A stretch of DNA of 64,000 nt from Paracentrotus lividus (GCA_940671915.1 CALNVZ010002045.1:15598-79597), one strand, 5' to 3'; shown: positions 45,842 to 59,524, numbered from the stretch's first letter. A program made the numbers and translations. The notes: generated by a model from the letters alone, not told the origin.

Positions 45842-47812
45842 ACACTATGATGTTAACATCATACATGGTTATAATTTGCAAAGAAATTCACTACAATCGC
45901 AAGCATTTGTCGCTGCATGACAAAGCAACACCCTGCTTTTGGCGACTATTATTATTTTTTTTTTTAATGTTGGCTAATCATAGGAACGTCTAAAAGTGTT
46001 TCTCCCACAGTAAGATACCCTGACCCCTAATTAAAAATGTCACAACGAGGGAACCACTTCAATGAAGTTTGCTTTTAAAAAAAAGTTAAGATGGTTTCAG
46101 CCAGGGCATTTTACAATAATTGATTGTCATTATTTTGTGCAAAAATCATCTATTTTAATATCGACTGCAACAAAAAGAAAGAAAGCAATAATAAAAAATA
46201 ATAATAATATATAAATAACATTCTATATCTTTCAATGAATATATTTTTGTTGTATAAATTAACCCGCCTTCTGTATTTGGTACATTCTGTCGTGTGCCTG
46301 TCAGAGGGACCTTCTAGAAATTGAATTTAAACAAATATTAAAGAAACGGGGGTCAATAATTGTTATTCTTATATTATTGCAATTTAAATATTAAAGTGGT
46401 GTTCTTCTGACATGATTCCCTGTTCTGTCATCCTAATCTGATTATAAAATGGACCCTAAACGTCTCATTGCATGAAGTCAAATTCAACCCTTTTCGACGT
46501 CAGACTGGAAAAACATACCCTAAATGGCGTAAACCCCATGAAATTTTGACCCCAAAACAGCGATTTCCGCTGAAAACACCCCTATTTTTAAGAAAATGGC
46601 GATTGAAATTAAAAAACACCCTTATTTTAAGGAAAGCGTCGACGCCGTCGAAGAGCTGAAAACAGACATTTTTCGACGCTTTTTTGGGACACGCATGAGT
46701 GGCACATCATTGAACCTCGAAATTATTTCAAACCTGGTTTCAGCAATGTTCACCCCTCAGAGGTACAAGATTTCACCCGAGTTGATTATACGGGTGATTA
46801 GCTTGAAGGCCCATTCCAATAATGAACAGATAAAGATATGAGGAAATGGACCTGGACCAGGTGGAATGAAGGAGGGGGTTGTTCAAAATGAATGAAATGG
46901 CAAGGGACGACGTTTATCGGTGGCGCGGGGGGGGGGTCTCTTGAAAGGTTCAAAGTAAGGAGAAGACCGGGAAAAGTGGGGGCAATTACCATCTGCCAAT
47001 GGTAAAATGGGAATACATACAAAATTTCCTCCGTTATAAGGGAGGAGAAAGCTATTGAAAGTTCATGATAATTTCTTAAATTTGAAGGGAAAAAAAAAGG
47101 TCTTCTTTCCGTAAAAGCAATGAATTAAGGAATTTGGATAGGATACAGGCAGAGTAGCAGTCTCGGGATATATCATAATAATATTACATCGTATTATACT
47201 ATAGAACTGATTTGCGATAAAAGAAGACGGCTGTAAAAAAATAAAAAAATAAAATAAATAATAATAATAATAATAATAAAAATTATAGCATCTGATCAAC
47301 TCCTACTGAGTATGCTATACTGTATTTACATTACTGACTTTGCACACATTCGATTGCGAGGGGGGGGGGGGGTGGTGGCAGTAGCAGATCAAGCCTAGTA
47401 GTAGTCTAGTTCTGGACTCTTTAGAGGTTTGTGTTCATAACCCGCTAGATGGCGCGTTTCCCCACTCAGACCACTCTCCCTACATAATCATTTACCCCAC
47501 TAATTCACCTACCACCAGGTGAATTAGCGGAGACGTCTCCGAGACGCTTAATGAGTCGCACAAACTACTTTGAGACGGTTCTTTGAAACTGCTTTGAGAC
47601 AGTTTTTGAAATTGTCGAGGAGACGTCTCGGAGACGTCTCCTAAGTTTCGGAGACGTCTTTAATATTTTTTTATCCGTCGCGGAAATGATTCCGTCGCTG
47701 ATACGTCTTCGCAAAGTGAGATACCACCCTAATATTTGACAAAAGTAGTGGTGAATTATAATGTTAATCTAGCGAATGACCAGAATTAACATCATTTGCA
47801 CTTGGTATTCCT

Positions 47813-47949
47813 GGGGGCATTTCATCAAAGGACTTGTCAGACATTTTATCCGACAAATTTGCTCTCAGCCAATCAGATGCAAGTATTTCAGTAGCTTATA
47901 ACAGTTTGTCGGATAAAACGTCCGACAAGTCCTTTGATGAAATGCCCCC
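47813..47949. mobile_element. 137-bp hairpin MITE
   Basis: gggggcatttcatcaaagga...gacaaa on the left and the complement ending tcctttgatgaaatgccccc on the right form arms of about 45 bp around an AT-rich centre. The partner position in the other arm of the large duplication lacks this element. Confidence 0.85.
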
Positions 47950-48085
47950 CTGATGTTGATGTAAATGGTTATATACCTAGTAGGGTAAACACTTAAAAAA
48001 AAAGAGAGATTAAACAAATGCGCAGATTGTGTCGCCCTTCCAGCAATCCAGTTGGACCAAGATTTAAAAAAAAAGTAAATAAAAA

Positions 48086-48087
48086 AG

Positions 48088-48168
<81 letters not shown>
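48086..48168. repeat. Poly-A tract
   Basis: About 80 consecutive A. A similar but shorter A-tract lies at 48484-48509 after a C-tract. Frames across them are artefacts. Confidence 0.95.
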
Positions 48169-48169
<1 letters not shown>

Positions 48170-49935
48170 TTCACCAACTTCAACGGGGTTGAAGTAAAAC
48201 AAATTGAGCCACTATCAAATTGAATGTATAGAAGACAGCCAGTTGCGGATCTGAGATATCAAATTTAAATAGATTGTGCAGGCCCACTTGTGTGATGACG
48301 TTCGCATGGGCCGATTTTACGTTTAGTTACGTTATTGTTGTTTTATCCTTATTTCATCTTGTATTCTATAAATTCTTCGAGTAACTTTCATTTGTTTTAT
48401 TGGATGGACGATTATTATCATTATCTACACTACTGACTATGACGGGAAGGCATCAGTGGGGATCCCCCACCCCCCCCCCCCCCAAAAAAAAAAAAAAAAA
48501 AAAAAAAAATTGGACGCACCGGACGAACTCTGCATAAGTGTCGGTCTGACTGTAAGCATTAGTTTCGATTTTAGGCTTGCTTTTGCTACTGGAAAAGCTT
48601 TCATTTCCCTTTGCCCCCCCCCCCCCCCATTTCCCGATCATCAAACAAAACGACAAAAATGAACCCAGTTACCAACCACCATCGATTATTGAAGAATGAA
48701 GAGCGCCATCCCAATGCTCAACTCTCAATCTTTTGTCTCACGTTATCAATTATAAACAAATATCCAAAAAAAGATGAGCTGGAATATTGCCCCTTTAAAA
48801 ATAATGGATTTTTTTTCGACACTCACTGTAATTTTGCAGAGAAATCGAACCACGCCGAATATAGGCAAAATTAGGCCCCTTTTGTTTAAGTATTATTATT
48901 TAGCATTCTTTCTATATTCAATCTTATTTGTTGCACAGCCCCCAAACACTCCATGTTGAGAACCTACTCTTCTCCCACGTGCGGTACTAAAAAAATTGTT
49001 ATTTGTGTTTCATATGCATATCATGCCATAACTAGGTTTGATGACATTAGTCATAGAAAAACGACACACAAAAATGATTCGGGTACCGTTGGGGATTTCA
49101 CTCAATATTTCAAAGAATTCAGTTTGAAGAGGAAAAGAGTGCCCTACATGCACGAACGAACATATGAAACGCATTCCATTTGTAGGAACTTAAACAAAAG
49201 AAAAATTCCCATCCAGGTGCCATCATATTGAACGCCTCTTTCAATTGTTTGCATTGTAAACTAAATAAATAAAAACCAACGGACATTATTATTGGCCAAT
49301 AGTTATGTATGAGGACAGCTTGTGCAAAGTGAAGAATGATTTGAAATAACAACGGGGAGCACTGGTGATTTGGATTATAAAAAAAAATGCCCCAAAACAC
49401 ACAAACAATGAGCCAACTATCGAACATGAATACATAAACATAACTATATTTATTGTATTATCAAAGTAACTTAAACAAAAGACGATAGAGGGTCCTGGAG
49501 ATTAGAGAAAGTATTATAATGATATTCATTTTGTAATATAAACATCACCAATAAAAGAAAAGAAGGACAAAAAATGACCTATAATATGCCGCTCCATGAA
49601 AATATCATTTGACGCGTGTTTTTTTTTTGGTGTTTTTTTTTGTGTGTGTGAGTGTGCGTGTGTGAGTGTGAGTGTGTGGTTATAATTAATAGTCAACATG
49701 GTCAATATGACTAAATGTTTCTCTCAATGTCCGCACAATTAATCTTCAAGAAATTACCAGCTGAATCTAAGCGAGAATGGGAATAAGACAAGGTTGATTA
49801 GGACGTGCTTTAATTGCTCTCTGGTTTTTCTTATGAATTATTCCAATTGTATTCTATCACATACACTTCGAACTGTTCTCTAAGAAAATAAATTGATATT
49901 ACTTAAATTTTCTCTGACGTTGATGTGTGATTGAT

Positions 49936-50144
49936 CAGGCACGTAACTAGGATTTTTACGGGAGGGTGCGAAATCTGCATAAGTGGACAAACAAGTACAT
50001 CAAATTTTGTTCACGTTACGCCGGGCGAGTGAAAAGGTACATCATTTTTTTTTTCTTCACGTCATGCCGGCCGCACGGTAAGCGGGGGGAGGGGGGGATT
50101 TAGTTCCAACCCCCGAACCCTTCCCCCTCCCCCCCCCCCCTAGT
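49936..50144. mobile_element. G-rich small TIR element with TTGAT target duplication
   Basis: The ends caggcacgtaactagg and cctagttacgggtctg are inverted repeats, flanked by TTGAT on both sides (49931-49935 and 50145-50149). The body shares cgggcgag, aaaaggtaca and ttcacgtcatgccggccg with 14632-14949 but the termini differ (acgtaactagg instead of tggcggatcc). Confidence 0.82.
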
Positions 50145-50632
50145 TACGGGTCTGTTGATGCATCTTCATTATCTTAGATCAAGATGATTTTAAATTTATA
50201 GATATATTTTCATGCTTTATACATCTAGCAAATTGCAAGAACATGGGAATGTGAGTAATGTATGAGTAATGCCTGCCTATGAACAGAGCCATTTGTTTTA
50301 ACAATCTAATCTATCTATGAAACAGTTGATATAAGTTACTGAAATAAAACAAGCAATTTCACAATTTGTTACATTAGGAAATCTAACCTTAAACCAAGCC
50401 GAGGTAATATTAAGTTCTTCTAAATTAATGTGCACATTGTGGCCTCAAAACCTCTTTTCAGCGCGTTGTAGTATAAAGAGTAAGGATCAATTGCAAATAT
50501 AAAACGACCATTCTGATTGGTTCATGATGAGACTTTAATGCATGAAGTCCATGCAACAATGATGCTGATTGGTTACAATCGATTTGCAATTGCTCGTACA
50601 TGTACTTTATAAGTTACAGCTATAGTCAGGCA

Positions 50633-50864
50633 GACAAAAATCAACAATTTGCCCCGTATCGAAGAAGAATCCCATACCCGTACGTGTAATAGGAAAGGCC
50701 GATAACATGCGATAGCTTTTAGCAGACAAAACAAGTATCGAAATGTTCCGCATTTTTGGCACTTTTGTTTGCCTACTCTCAGCCATCGCATACAATCAGC
50801 TTTTCATAATACACGTGCGGGTATTGTGTGATTCTCAGTCACGGGGCAAATTGTTGATTTTTGT
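50633..50864. repeat. Inverted repeat, ~58-bp arms
   Basis: gacaaaaatcaacaatttgc...acccgtacgtgtaat pairs with attacacgtgcgggt...gcaaattgttgatttttgtc, with about 116 bp between the arms. No clear coding or flanking duplication. Confidence 0.75.
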
Positions 50865-51019
50865 CTATATTGCGTTCCTGATTTTAGCTCATCATAATTC
50901 TTTATCGGAATAAGATATAACTCCCTTCTTTTTACAGCATCATTCACATGCACGTAGGTAGTTTTTAGAAAAGTTACAAACATCAATGTTTTATACAACT
51001 ATTTATTAAAAATTATTAC

Positions 51020-51280
51020 TCATTTTGGACGCCCCCGGCTGTAGGGACCTAATGCAGCAGAGATGCACTGCCAGACGTTGGGTTTAGTAAATGTGGGATT
51101 CTTCCCCATATTTTCCAATACTTTACTACTGGTACCTCGTTCAGCTAACCAATCTTGAGCTGGCTGCCTGACTACTATGGCACCTCCTCGGCTCTTAACG
51201 AATGCAATGGGCGATTCTTTGAAAATTGAACCTTTTTGGGAAAAAATAAAATTTGTCCTTTTTGTTTTTAAGCTGCACAT
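51020..51280 (-). CDS. Unrecognised short open frame, possibly an exon
   Basis: On the minus strand the frame covers 86 codons and ends in TGA. The part GGAIVVRQPAQDWLAERGTS and NVWQCISAALGPYSRGRPK has a balanced amino-acid make-up, unlike the low-complexity frames around it. I do not recognise it and see no partner exons. It could be a terminal exon, a transposon relic or chance. Confidence 0.25.
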   Translation of the reverse strand: MCSLKTKRTNFIFSQKGSIFKESPIAFVKSRGGAIVVRQPAQDWLAERGTSSKVLENMGKNPTFTKPNVWQCISAALGPYSRGRPK

Positions 51281-54200
51281 TCATATAGAGCATTGTCTGA
51301 AGTTTCATGAAATGCATTTTTTATCTTAATGATATTTAATGTCAAATTAGTTTCACTGGCATCATACAATTGCACTATATCCTAAACCATGTTCAATAAA
51401 GACGTCCTTCTGCATGAAGAAAATGTGTAACGTACAAATATATTCACTTTATTTTAATTTGATGCCCTTGAATTGTGGTTCATAGATTTGGGTTATAGGT
51501 ATGGGGTTATGCTCGTTGGGTTGATGGCCTCTCGATGTCTTTGTCTCCTTATACTCTAATACTTCGAGAATTTCTCATATCAGTCATCATCATTATCTCT
51601 TATTATATTTAAATTTAAATGGTAATATTTTGAATTTGAATCCGTTGATGAAAATTTGTCAAGTATGATTATACCAAAAACGGCTTGTTTACATCTTATT
51701 CATGTACTACCATTTATTATAATTTAAATGGAAAAAGAATGGTTGAGAGGAAAGTAGACTCTAGCCATTAATTAACAGACTTAATCGAAAGCTAACAGGA
51801 AAAGTCATTTGCAACACCAAATGATGACTCACAATCTCAAAGTAAACGATGTTTTACTACTCAACAATAAGACATTTTATCCCAATCTGTGTAATTAAAG
51901 AATTAGCAAAACGGCCGCGACTAGAAATTTTGTATAAACTGTAAACGCCCGTGAACCATATAGATGGTTAGGAAATTCCGACATTTTACCTTCATTGACT
52001 AACTTAGACATTGACGCTCTGTCTGTTTTGTCGCCTCTTAGATTTCGCACAGAGGCCTGGCCGCAGTAGCGATACCGAGTAGCATAGCTGGGAGGAGAGG
52101 AAAGACGTCTAGAGGTAAGATTCAACCAAGAGGCATATAGGTTGATGCGTGACAATACAGTTGGTTGATCTCTTGTGTGTACTGGTACAGTACTAGTCGA
52201 ACTACCACCTATCTAGGTAAGGCAGCTCGGACATATCGGCGAGGTAGGGGAACGCAAGTCTTTAGAGTGACAATAAATCTCGAAAGTTATATGGCTTCAA
52301 AAGAACACCCTTGCTATCAAACCACTCTCCAAAAAGTATATGAGCCTTTTCAATATAGCTTTTTTTAAACACCGGTCGGTAATCATTGGGATCAGATATT
52401 CAATTATTACACCTGATGATGCCTCTAAGATTTACTTGAACATATAAGGAGATCCACTGCGCCCATTGGCATGCGTAAGGTTACATGCGAGACACGGTGC
52501 GTGGACAATCAAATCGTACGGGGTGTCCTACACGGGCCTGGTGCCCTCGAAGACCAACTTACCATATGGAATGGATTCATTGGGCCCTTTTAGACAAAAG
52601 TGAGACCACGGACTAGTATTCGGCCAGTAGTAATCCATTCTTTTGGAAAGTCGAAAATCTGTTGGGAGGGAACAATAAATTTTTTTTGCGTAAGAAAATT
52701 TTGATTCTTAAAGCTGCAATATTTCAATACTAAAACAGACAAACGGCATATCGTCTGCACTGAGGTCATGATGAAATGTGATTTGTTTTCTTTGGTGATT
52801 GTCATGCGTAGGATTCTGTTTCACAGCCGGGGGCCGTCCTAAAATGAAGGTAGATAATTTTTGCTAATCAATTAAATAGCTGTTGGATTTGCATTATAAT
52901 ATTAAAACAACTTATGAATGGGTTATCATATTAAATGATAATAACGTGTTAATAATAAACAAATACTCATTTTTTTTTTCTTAAACACAACTACCTAACC
53001 TCGGGGACTGGGAAAATTGGGGGATTAGATAGGATTCGAGCGTTCTGGCTTGTATTCATGAAAGTAGGCGTGAGGTTCTATATATTTTCCGATTAAGTTA
53101 TTATGAAGGATCTAATATTTAAGCCTCGTATTACCCTTGTCAAAAATACATCAAAAATCTAACCTCAAATTGACCCGGATAATGAAAACTGTTTCGAGGA
53201 TTTAAAAAACAATATTCCGGCAATGTAGTGTAATTATGAAATTAGCTGAGATTGTATAACAAATGCCCCGGGAATGGCTAATGGAGAGTTAGTGGCCCCA
53301 TCCCAAAAGTAATGACACTCGCGAAAGGGACCAACAGTTATACCAGATAAACATCGAAAAATTGTTTGAGTCGCGCACGTATTACCATCTTTCGCATGGG
53401 CTACAGGATACTGGATCACTTTAAATATTATTTCTATATCATCGTCAAAGCTGGAGAATGTGTGAATATAGGTACCTTTTCGCATCTACACTAATCGGGT
53501 GGCAAATGTTCATGACGATTTTTAATATGTTCATTATTGAACCTTAGAGCTACAATAAGTCTTGGGTTCACATCACAGATGACACGACGCTCGAAGTGTG
53601 TGGTCGGGCCGCGAGGCCCTTTCCAAAATAGGTACTGGTATTTCATTGCATCATTCGAGTTTGGGCATTTTTCGAAACCTTGGCTGTACTTATTTAGACT
53701 TTAGAGCAGTAACTTACGATCAAATCGCAAATCGCAGTTTGCAATAATTTTTGCGATTGGTTGTCTTAAAGAAAAAACTAGACATAAAAAGCAACGATAT
53801 CAAATCAATATCTACTACATAAAGGTCTGTGTAAGCCAAAACAGTTGATCTTTTGCATCAAGCGTCAAATACATTGTACACTAAGCAAATAATGCATCGA
53901 GCAATATGCAAAAGAAGATACATATAGGATGTGTTAGGCTGCATACAGGTTCGATGTAGCACTGCATTTTTATTCCCTTTAGTAACAGATCGATCATGGT
54001 TAAATCAATATTAAGATAGATACCTATGCACACAAAATTAGGCTATTTGCCATAAAGTTACTGGTGTTTTATAGTTATTGTAGTCCTAATTAGTAAACTA
54101 ATATTGTAGTAGATATTAGGAGTCCCTATTGGGCTAATCTGATTTCAGATTTATCAAAGCATATAGATATTATCATTCTCAAATAAGGTATAATTATCAA

Positions 54201-54719
54201 TTAGATAGATTAGATATTTTGTTATGGGAGAAACATTAGACATGTGCCTGACTCATAATGGCGTCTCCATGGCATTCGCAGCATTTAACTATTACTACAC
54301 ATTACGCCACTTCATATGATTGTACTGTATGAATTACTAGCATGATGCTAAGTACTAGGTCTTCCGGACGCGCGATTGCGAATGATACAAGCGAGAATAT
54401 CAACTTAGTAATCTCTATAAATAGATTTTAACTATAGGCAGTCATTGGGCACTGATCTACGCGCTGTCAGCCTCATTTAATTGAACCATTGACACATAAC
54501 ACGCACGACCAGATCCCGTCACCAGTCTCTAATGGACAGCTAGGGGCCGGAAGGGGAAAGAGCGACTTCGGCGGCCGCAGTTTTGAACTGAACTGAACTT
54601 ACGCAGCTCTCCAGTTCCGCTAATACCGAAGCTGGTTTCTACCGCGACAGGAACGGTGATAGATAAAAGATAAAAATTAGCTGTCACCAATGTATCTCAT
54701 ATCCGATCTCACGAGACCT

Positions 54720-57700
54720 ATACATATAGTGAACAAAATTCATGTGTACTTATTCTGTCATTAGCAATTGTCGTTCCAATTATGCAGTTTCAGCATCGCG
54801 CTCTCCTAACCCGTAAAACTAGTTCGTGCCTGATCAATCACACTATCACGTCAGAGAAAATTTAAGTAATATATTTATTTTCGTTAGAGAAGGCAGGAAG
54901 TGGTATGTGATGAAATCACCATTGGAATAATTCAATAAGAAAACCAGAGAGCAATTAAAGCACGTCCTAATCAACTTTGTCTTATTCCCATTCACTCGTT
55001 AGTTCAGCTGGTAATTCTTGAGAGATTAAATTGTGCGAACATTGAGAGAAACTTTAGTCACTATTTGAACCATGGTACTATTATATAGACGCACACACTC
55101 AACCACACACGCCCGCGTGGTTCTCTCGCATTCTGAATCAGTCGGTGTGCTTGTTTGTTGCACGTGGAAACCCACTGAACACGGGGCCTCACCACGTATG
55201 GACCTCGACACCACACCACGAATATAAATTATAGATAAAAAAAAGAATTTCAGAGACTACTCCTATCTCAGTGGTAGTTTTTTGGTTAACAGGTCAATAA
55301 GGCACTGTTTTTCTTCTCCACAAGCCAAATGAACATTTTCATCATTTTACAAACTCACAGGAATCACAAGAAATGAATAATTTGCAAATCATGCTGTCGT
55401 GAAGGTCACACACGGGCCCACTTCTTAAATTGACACTCTGGCCCAAAAAAAAAAGAACAACAATCGGGCATATCAGTAAATGAGTAATGTCAAAATTATT
55501 TCATGGTAAGCGGCAAATGATAAATACGCAATCCAATAAATATTATGTCCTACTTTCAGTATTTATATATGAAGACAAGTTGAATATTCATAGATATAAT
55601 ATTGAATAATAATCTATAGGATAGTAATGGTAAATCTTTCGCCCACTTATAATACTGTCACAGATAGGTGCATAATTAGTCTCCACTTTTCTATCGTCTT
55701 TTGTTTAAGTTATTTGATAATACATAAATATAGTTTATGTAATATGTTACATCATGTAGTAATCCGAATCGGATTAAGTCCAGATTTGGGGACTATCTTA
55801 CAACAATGTTGTGTCGTCCTTTGGGGTCGCTTCTTTTTTTCAATCCTACAATCACCAGTGCTCCGTTGTGTATTCTAACCATCCTCTATCTCTATCTCTC
55901 TTTTCCTCCACGTCTTTGCAACCTTCATCAGCTCGTCTCTTCCAATATCGCTACTTATCCTTGGATTATATTTTGGACAATAAATAACACTGCTGGTTCC
56001 CCCGTGAGTATATAATGTTGCAATGATATGATTTTATTGTTCAAGAAATGGCATAATGTATTAATGTGTGCAAAACTTTCTCAACAATTTGTGAGACTTT
56101 TCCTTAAAGATTGGAGTACTGAATCAATAATATGTGTTGATAAGGCACCCTATGGATTAGGGTAATATTTATCTACCAGTGGGTTGTGTTGTAATTGGGA
56201 TTCTAGAATATGAAGGTTCAAGTAAATGTGACGGTCTACGTATCAGGCTGCAAGGAGGTTTGCTTATGCAGTGACTCTAGCCATAGATCAGATTTGTATT
56301 ACTCCTTTCCATAATTCTAGACGAAGATATCGGTATTGTAACATATCTTAGTCATTGAGTGAAATCTCCCATACGGGTGGTACCTGAGTATAATTGTTGT
56401 GTGTCGTTTTGTGCTCTGAATGATTTAAATTAACTGTTCAATTTACGCCTAGAGTTATAGCCATGATATGCATTTATGTGGAATCACCACAAATACTAAT
56501 TTTATTATTGACCTAACATGTGGAAGAAGAGAGGTCCTCAAAACATGAGCAGTTGTTTCTGAGGCGTGTGAGCATAAAAGTATAAATATAGTTAATATTT
56601 GGGAGATTAGAGATCAAAATAAGAACTAGCCTAAATAACGTTAATTGTCACTTAAAAGAGCAAAATGGGCTCATAATAGATTTTTCGCACCTAGTAGGGA
56701 TATGGGCTGGATCCAGATATTTCTCTCTCCGGGAAAACTAATGACATTATTATTTTATTTCAGTGAGGGCTGATCGAAAAAAGAACTCTATTTGAATTTT
56801 TATTTGGCCTTATCATCCTTTATATTTTGGGCATATTATGTTATAATTGATAAACGTGAGGCACGCAAAAAGATTACGAGAGTTCGAGCATGTGCGTGGA
56901 TAATAGGGTCGCTCATCTTCATTCTCAATAATCGATGGTGGTTGGTAATCTACATGGTGAGGTTCATTTGGTAGCCTATGTTTTACATTCTCAGTCTTGA
57001 GACTGAAATCCGAGGAAAAAAATGCGGTGGGGAGGGGGGGTGGGCAAAAGGGAATGAATGACATGTGTAGCTTAACTTCCAGTCAGAATTATGCAAAGCA
57101 CAACCTAAAAAGTAATTGTATGGTATAACTAAATGGTATAAGTTCTACCGACTTATGCAGAGTCTATCCGGTAGCGTCCAATTTTTTTTTTTTATTTTTT
57201 TTTTTTTTGAGAGAGGGAGGAGCTGGGGGACCAGGAGTCCTGCTCGAACCTTATGATGATCCCGTCAATATGTCAGTAGTGTAGAATATGAATATGCGAC
57301 AGTCCACAACTAAACAAGAGAAATTAACTAATAGATTTTTAATAGAATACCATGAAGAAATAAGGATAACAAATACGTAAGAACTAACGTAGATCGGACA
57401 TGCTGAACGAGTGCAATCACACCAAGGGGGAGCTCACAATCTTTTAAATTTGTATATTATCTTCAGAGCGCACTGCTTCTTTTCATATTACAACAATTCT
57501 AATTGTGGAAGTTCTGATCAATTTTTGTTTTACTTCAACCGTTGAAGGTTGGTGAACCTTTTTTACTTATTGTTTTTTTCTTATTGTTTTGTTTTTATTT
57601 CTCATTTATTAATTTTTTCATCTTCGTTTTATTTAAAATCTGGGCTCCTGGGAATTGACCTGGAAAGGGCGACAAAATCATTCTGTCGCAGTTTGGGTGA

Positions 57701-59478
57701 GATACTCTCCTGTATTTTTTTAAGTAGATTTACCCTGAATAGGTTCATATATAATCCTTATAACACATCAACATTCTAAGCGTTGGTGAATTATCAATCA
57801 AAATTGGATATTATTTCAGACGTGTTTTTTAATCTCGTAACATAGTTAATAAAGACGCTACTTCGAAAAAACGTTCGCAATATCTATGATATGGCTGTAG
57901 AGGAGAAACAATGTGCGAGCTATAATGTCTTGCACACACCATTGTCTCTATTATTATTTTATATTGATAGAATAAAAATAGCTCCACTCTATGTTTAGAA
58001 TATGCAAGTAGATAAATTGATGTTATTTACTGCTGGCTACACTTCCTAGATAACATTATAATCACCACCTACTTTGTCAAATATTAGGGGTGGTATTCTA
58101 CTTTTGGAGACGTCTCAGCGACGGATCATTCCGGCGACGGATAATAAAAATATTTAAACGTTCCCGAAACTTTAGGGAGACGTCCCGGGAGACGCTCCTC
58201 GACAATTCAAAAAACTGTTCTCAAAGCAGTTTCAAGACCGTCTCAAAGGTATTTGTCGTCATTAAGCGTTCTCGGAGTCTCCGCTAATTCCGGTGGTAGG
58301 TGAATTAGTGGGGTAATGATTATGTAGGGAGAGTGTCTGAGTGGGGAAACGCGCCATCGTAGCGGGTTATGAACACAAACTCTAAGAGTCAGACTACACT
58401 ACTAAGGCTGATCTCTTACTGCATCCCCCCCCCCCCATCGCAATCGATGGTGCAATCATAATGTAATACAGTATAGCTACTCAGTAGGTTGATCAGATGC
58501 TATAATTTTTTATTATTATATTATTATTATTATTTTTTTTTTTTATTTTTTTACAGCCGTCTCTTTTATCGCAAATCTCTTAGTAATACGTTGTAATTTA
58601 TTAATGAATATCTCCCGAGACTGCTACTCTGTTCCTTGTATCTATCCAAATTCCTTAATTCCATTGGCTTTTCGGAAGAAGACTTTTTTTTTCTCCTTAA
58701 TTAGAATTTATCATGAACTTTCCATATGCTTTTCTCCTACCTTATAACGGAGGAAATTTTGATGGTTCCCCATTTACATTGGCAGTGGGGGGGTAATTGC
58801 CCCACTTCCCCGGTTTCTCCTTACTTTGAATCTTTCAAAGAGACCCCCCCCCCGCGCCACCGTACGTCGTCCCTTGCCATTCATTCATTTTGAACAATCC
58901 CCTCCTTCATCCACTGGTCCAGGTTCATTTCTCATATATTATCTGTTCATTATTGGGAATGGGCCTTCAAGCTAATCACCGTATAATCAACTCGGGTTGA
59001 AATCTTTATACTCTGAGGGTTAACTTTGCTGAAACAGTGTTTGAAAATAATTTCGAGGTTCAATGATGTGCACTTCATGCGTGTCCCTAAAAAGCGGTCG
59101 ATATAAATGTCTGTTTTTCAGCTTCTTATCGACGGCGTCGAGTTTCCTTAAAATTAAGGGTGTTTTTAATTTCAATCGCCATCTTTCTTAAAAATTAGGG
59201 TGTTTTCACGGAAATTGCTGTTTTGGGGTCAAATTTCATGGGTTCCCGCCCATTTAGGTATGTTTTTCAGTCTGACTCGAAAAGGGTTGAATTTGACTTC
59301 ATGCAATGAGACGTTTAGGGTCATTTTTAATCAATAGGATGACAGAAAGGCGAATCATGTCAAAGAACACACTTTGATATTTAAATTGCAATAAATAAGA
59401 ATACAATAATTACCCCCGTTTCTTTATATTTGTTTAATTCAATTTCTAGAAGGTCCCTCTGACAGGTCGACGACAGAT
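54720..59478 (-). repeat. Right arm of the very large inverted duplication
   Basis: Complement of 46288-50050 in collinear order. In the best-matching part (58.1-59.5 kb) differences are mainly one- or two-base insertions and deletions, often in homopolymers, about every 15-20 bases. It carries private insertions (for example a dispersed repeat copy at about 55210-55450 and about 250 bp near 57780-58030) and lacks the 137-bp hairpin found in the left arm. It ends 22 bp before an N gap. Confidence 0.82.
55210..55450 (+). repeat. Copy of a dispersed repeat (tcacacacg-containing)
   Basis: ataaattatagataaaaaaa, ttggttaacaggtc, aaatcatgctgt and ggtcacacacgggcccactt occur in the same order as in 60450-60660. 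Non-coding. Confidence 0.75.
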
Positions 59479-59499
59479 GTCCAAATCAGAGGAGGGTTC

Positions 59500-59524
59500 N
59501 NNNNNNNNNNNNNNNNNNNNNNNN
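59500..59524. other. Assembly gap (25 N)
   Basis: Short N run beside the end of the large inverted duplication. Frames across it are meaningless. Confidence 1.

Larger units (their letters stand above)
46288..50050 (+). repeat. Left arm of a very large inverted duplication
   Basis: Matches the complement of about 54720-59478 collinearly. Checked anchors: ctgtcagagggaccttctag with 59450-59470; ggcccattccaataatgaac with 58945-58970; gagacgtctccgagacgctt with 58260-58285; caccatcgattattgaagaa with about 56920-56945; cattgagagaaac-type words with 55035-55055; gattgatcaggcacg with 54825-54845. Differences are dominated by small indels, plus larger insertions private to each arm. Confidence 0.85.
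50150..54720. other. Spacer between the arms of the large inverted duplication
   Basis: Mostly AT-rich non-coding DNA. It includes a smaller inverted repeat (50633-50691 against 50808-50864) and one unrecognised open frame (51280-51020, minus). Nothing else in 51.3-54.7 kb could be assigned to a gene or element family. Confidence 0.45.

Noticed and set aside
45364..45993. 209-codon plus frame around 45.4-46.0 kb
   Set aside because: It runs antisense through the tRNA-derived SINE, which explains the stretch; no domain seen.
46468..46841. Two overlapping plus frames at 46.5-46.8 kb as a host gene
   Set aside because: They overlap each other in different frames, the partner arm of the duplication does not preserve either, and no domain is recognised.
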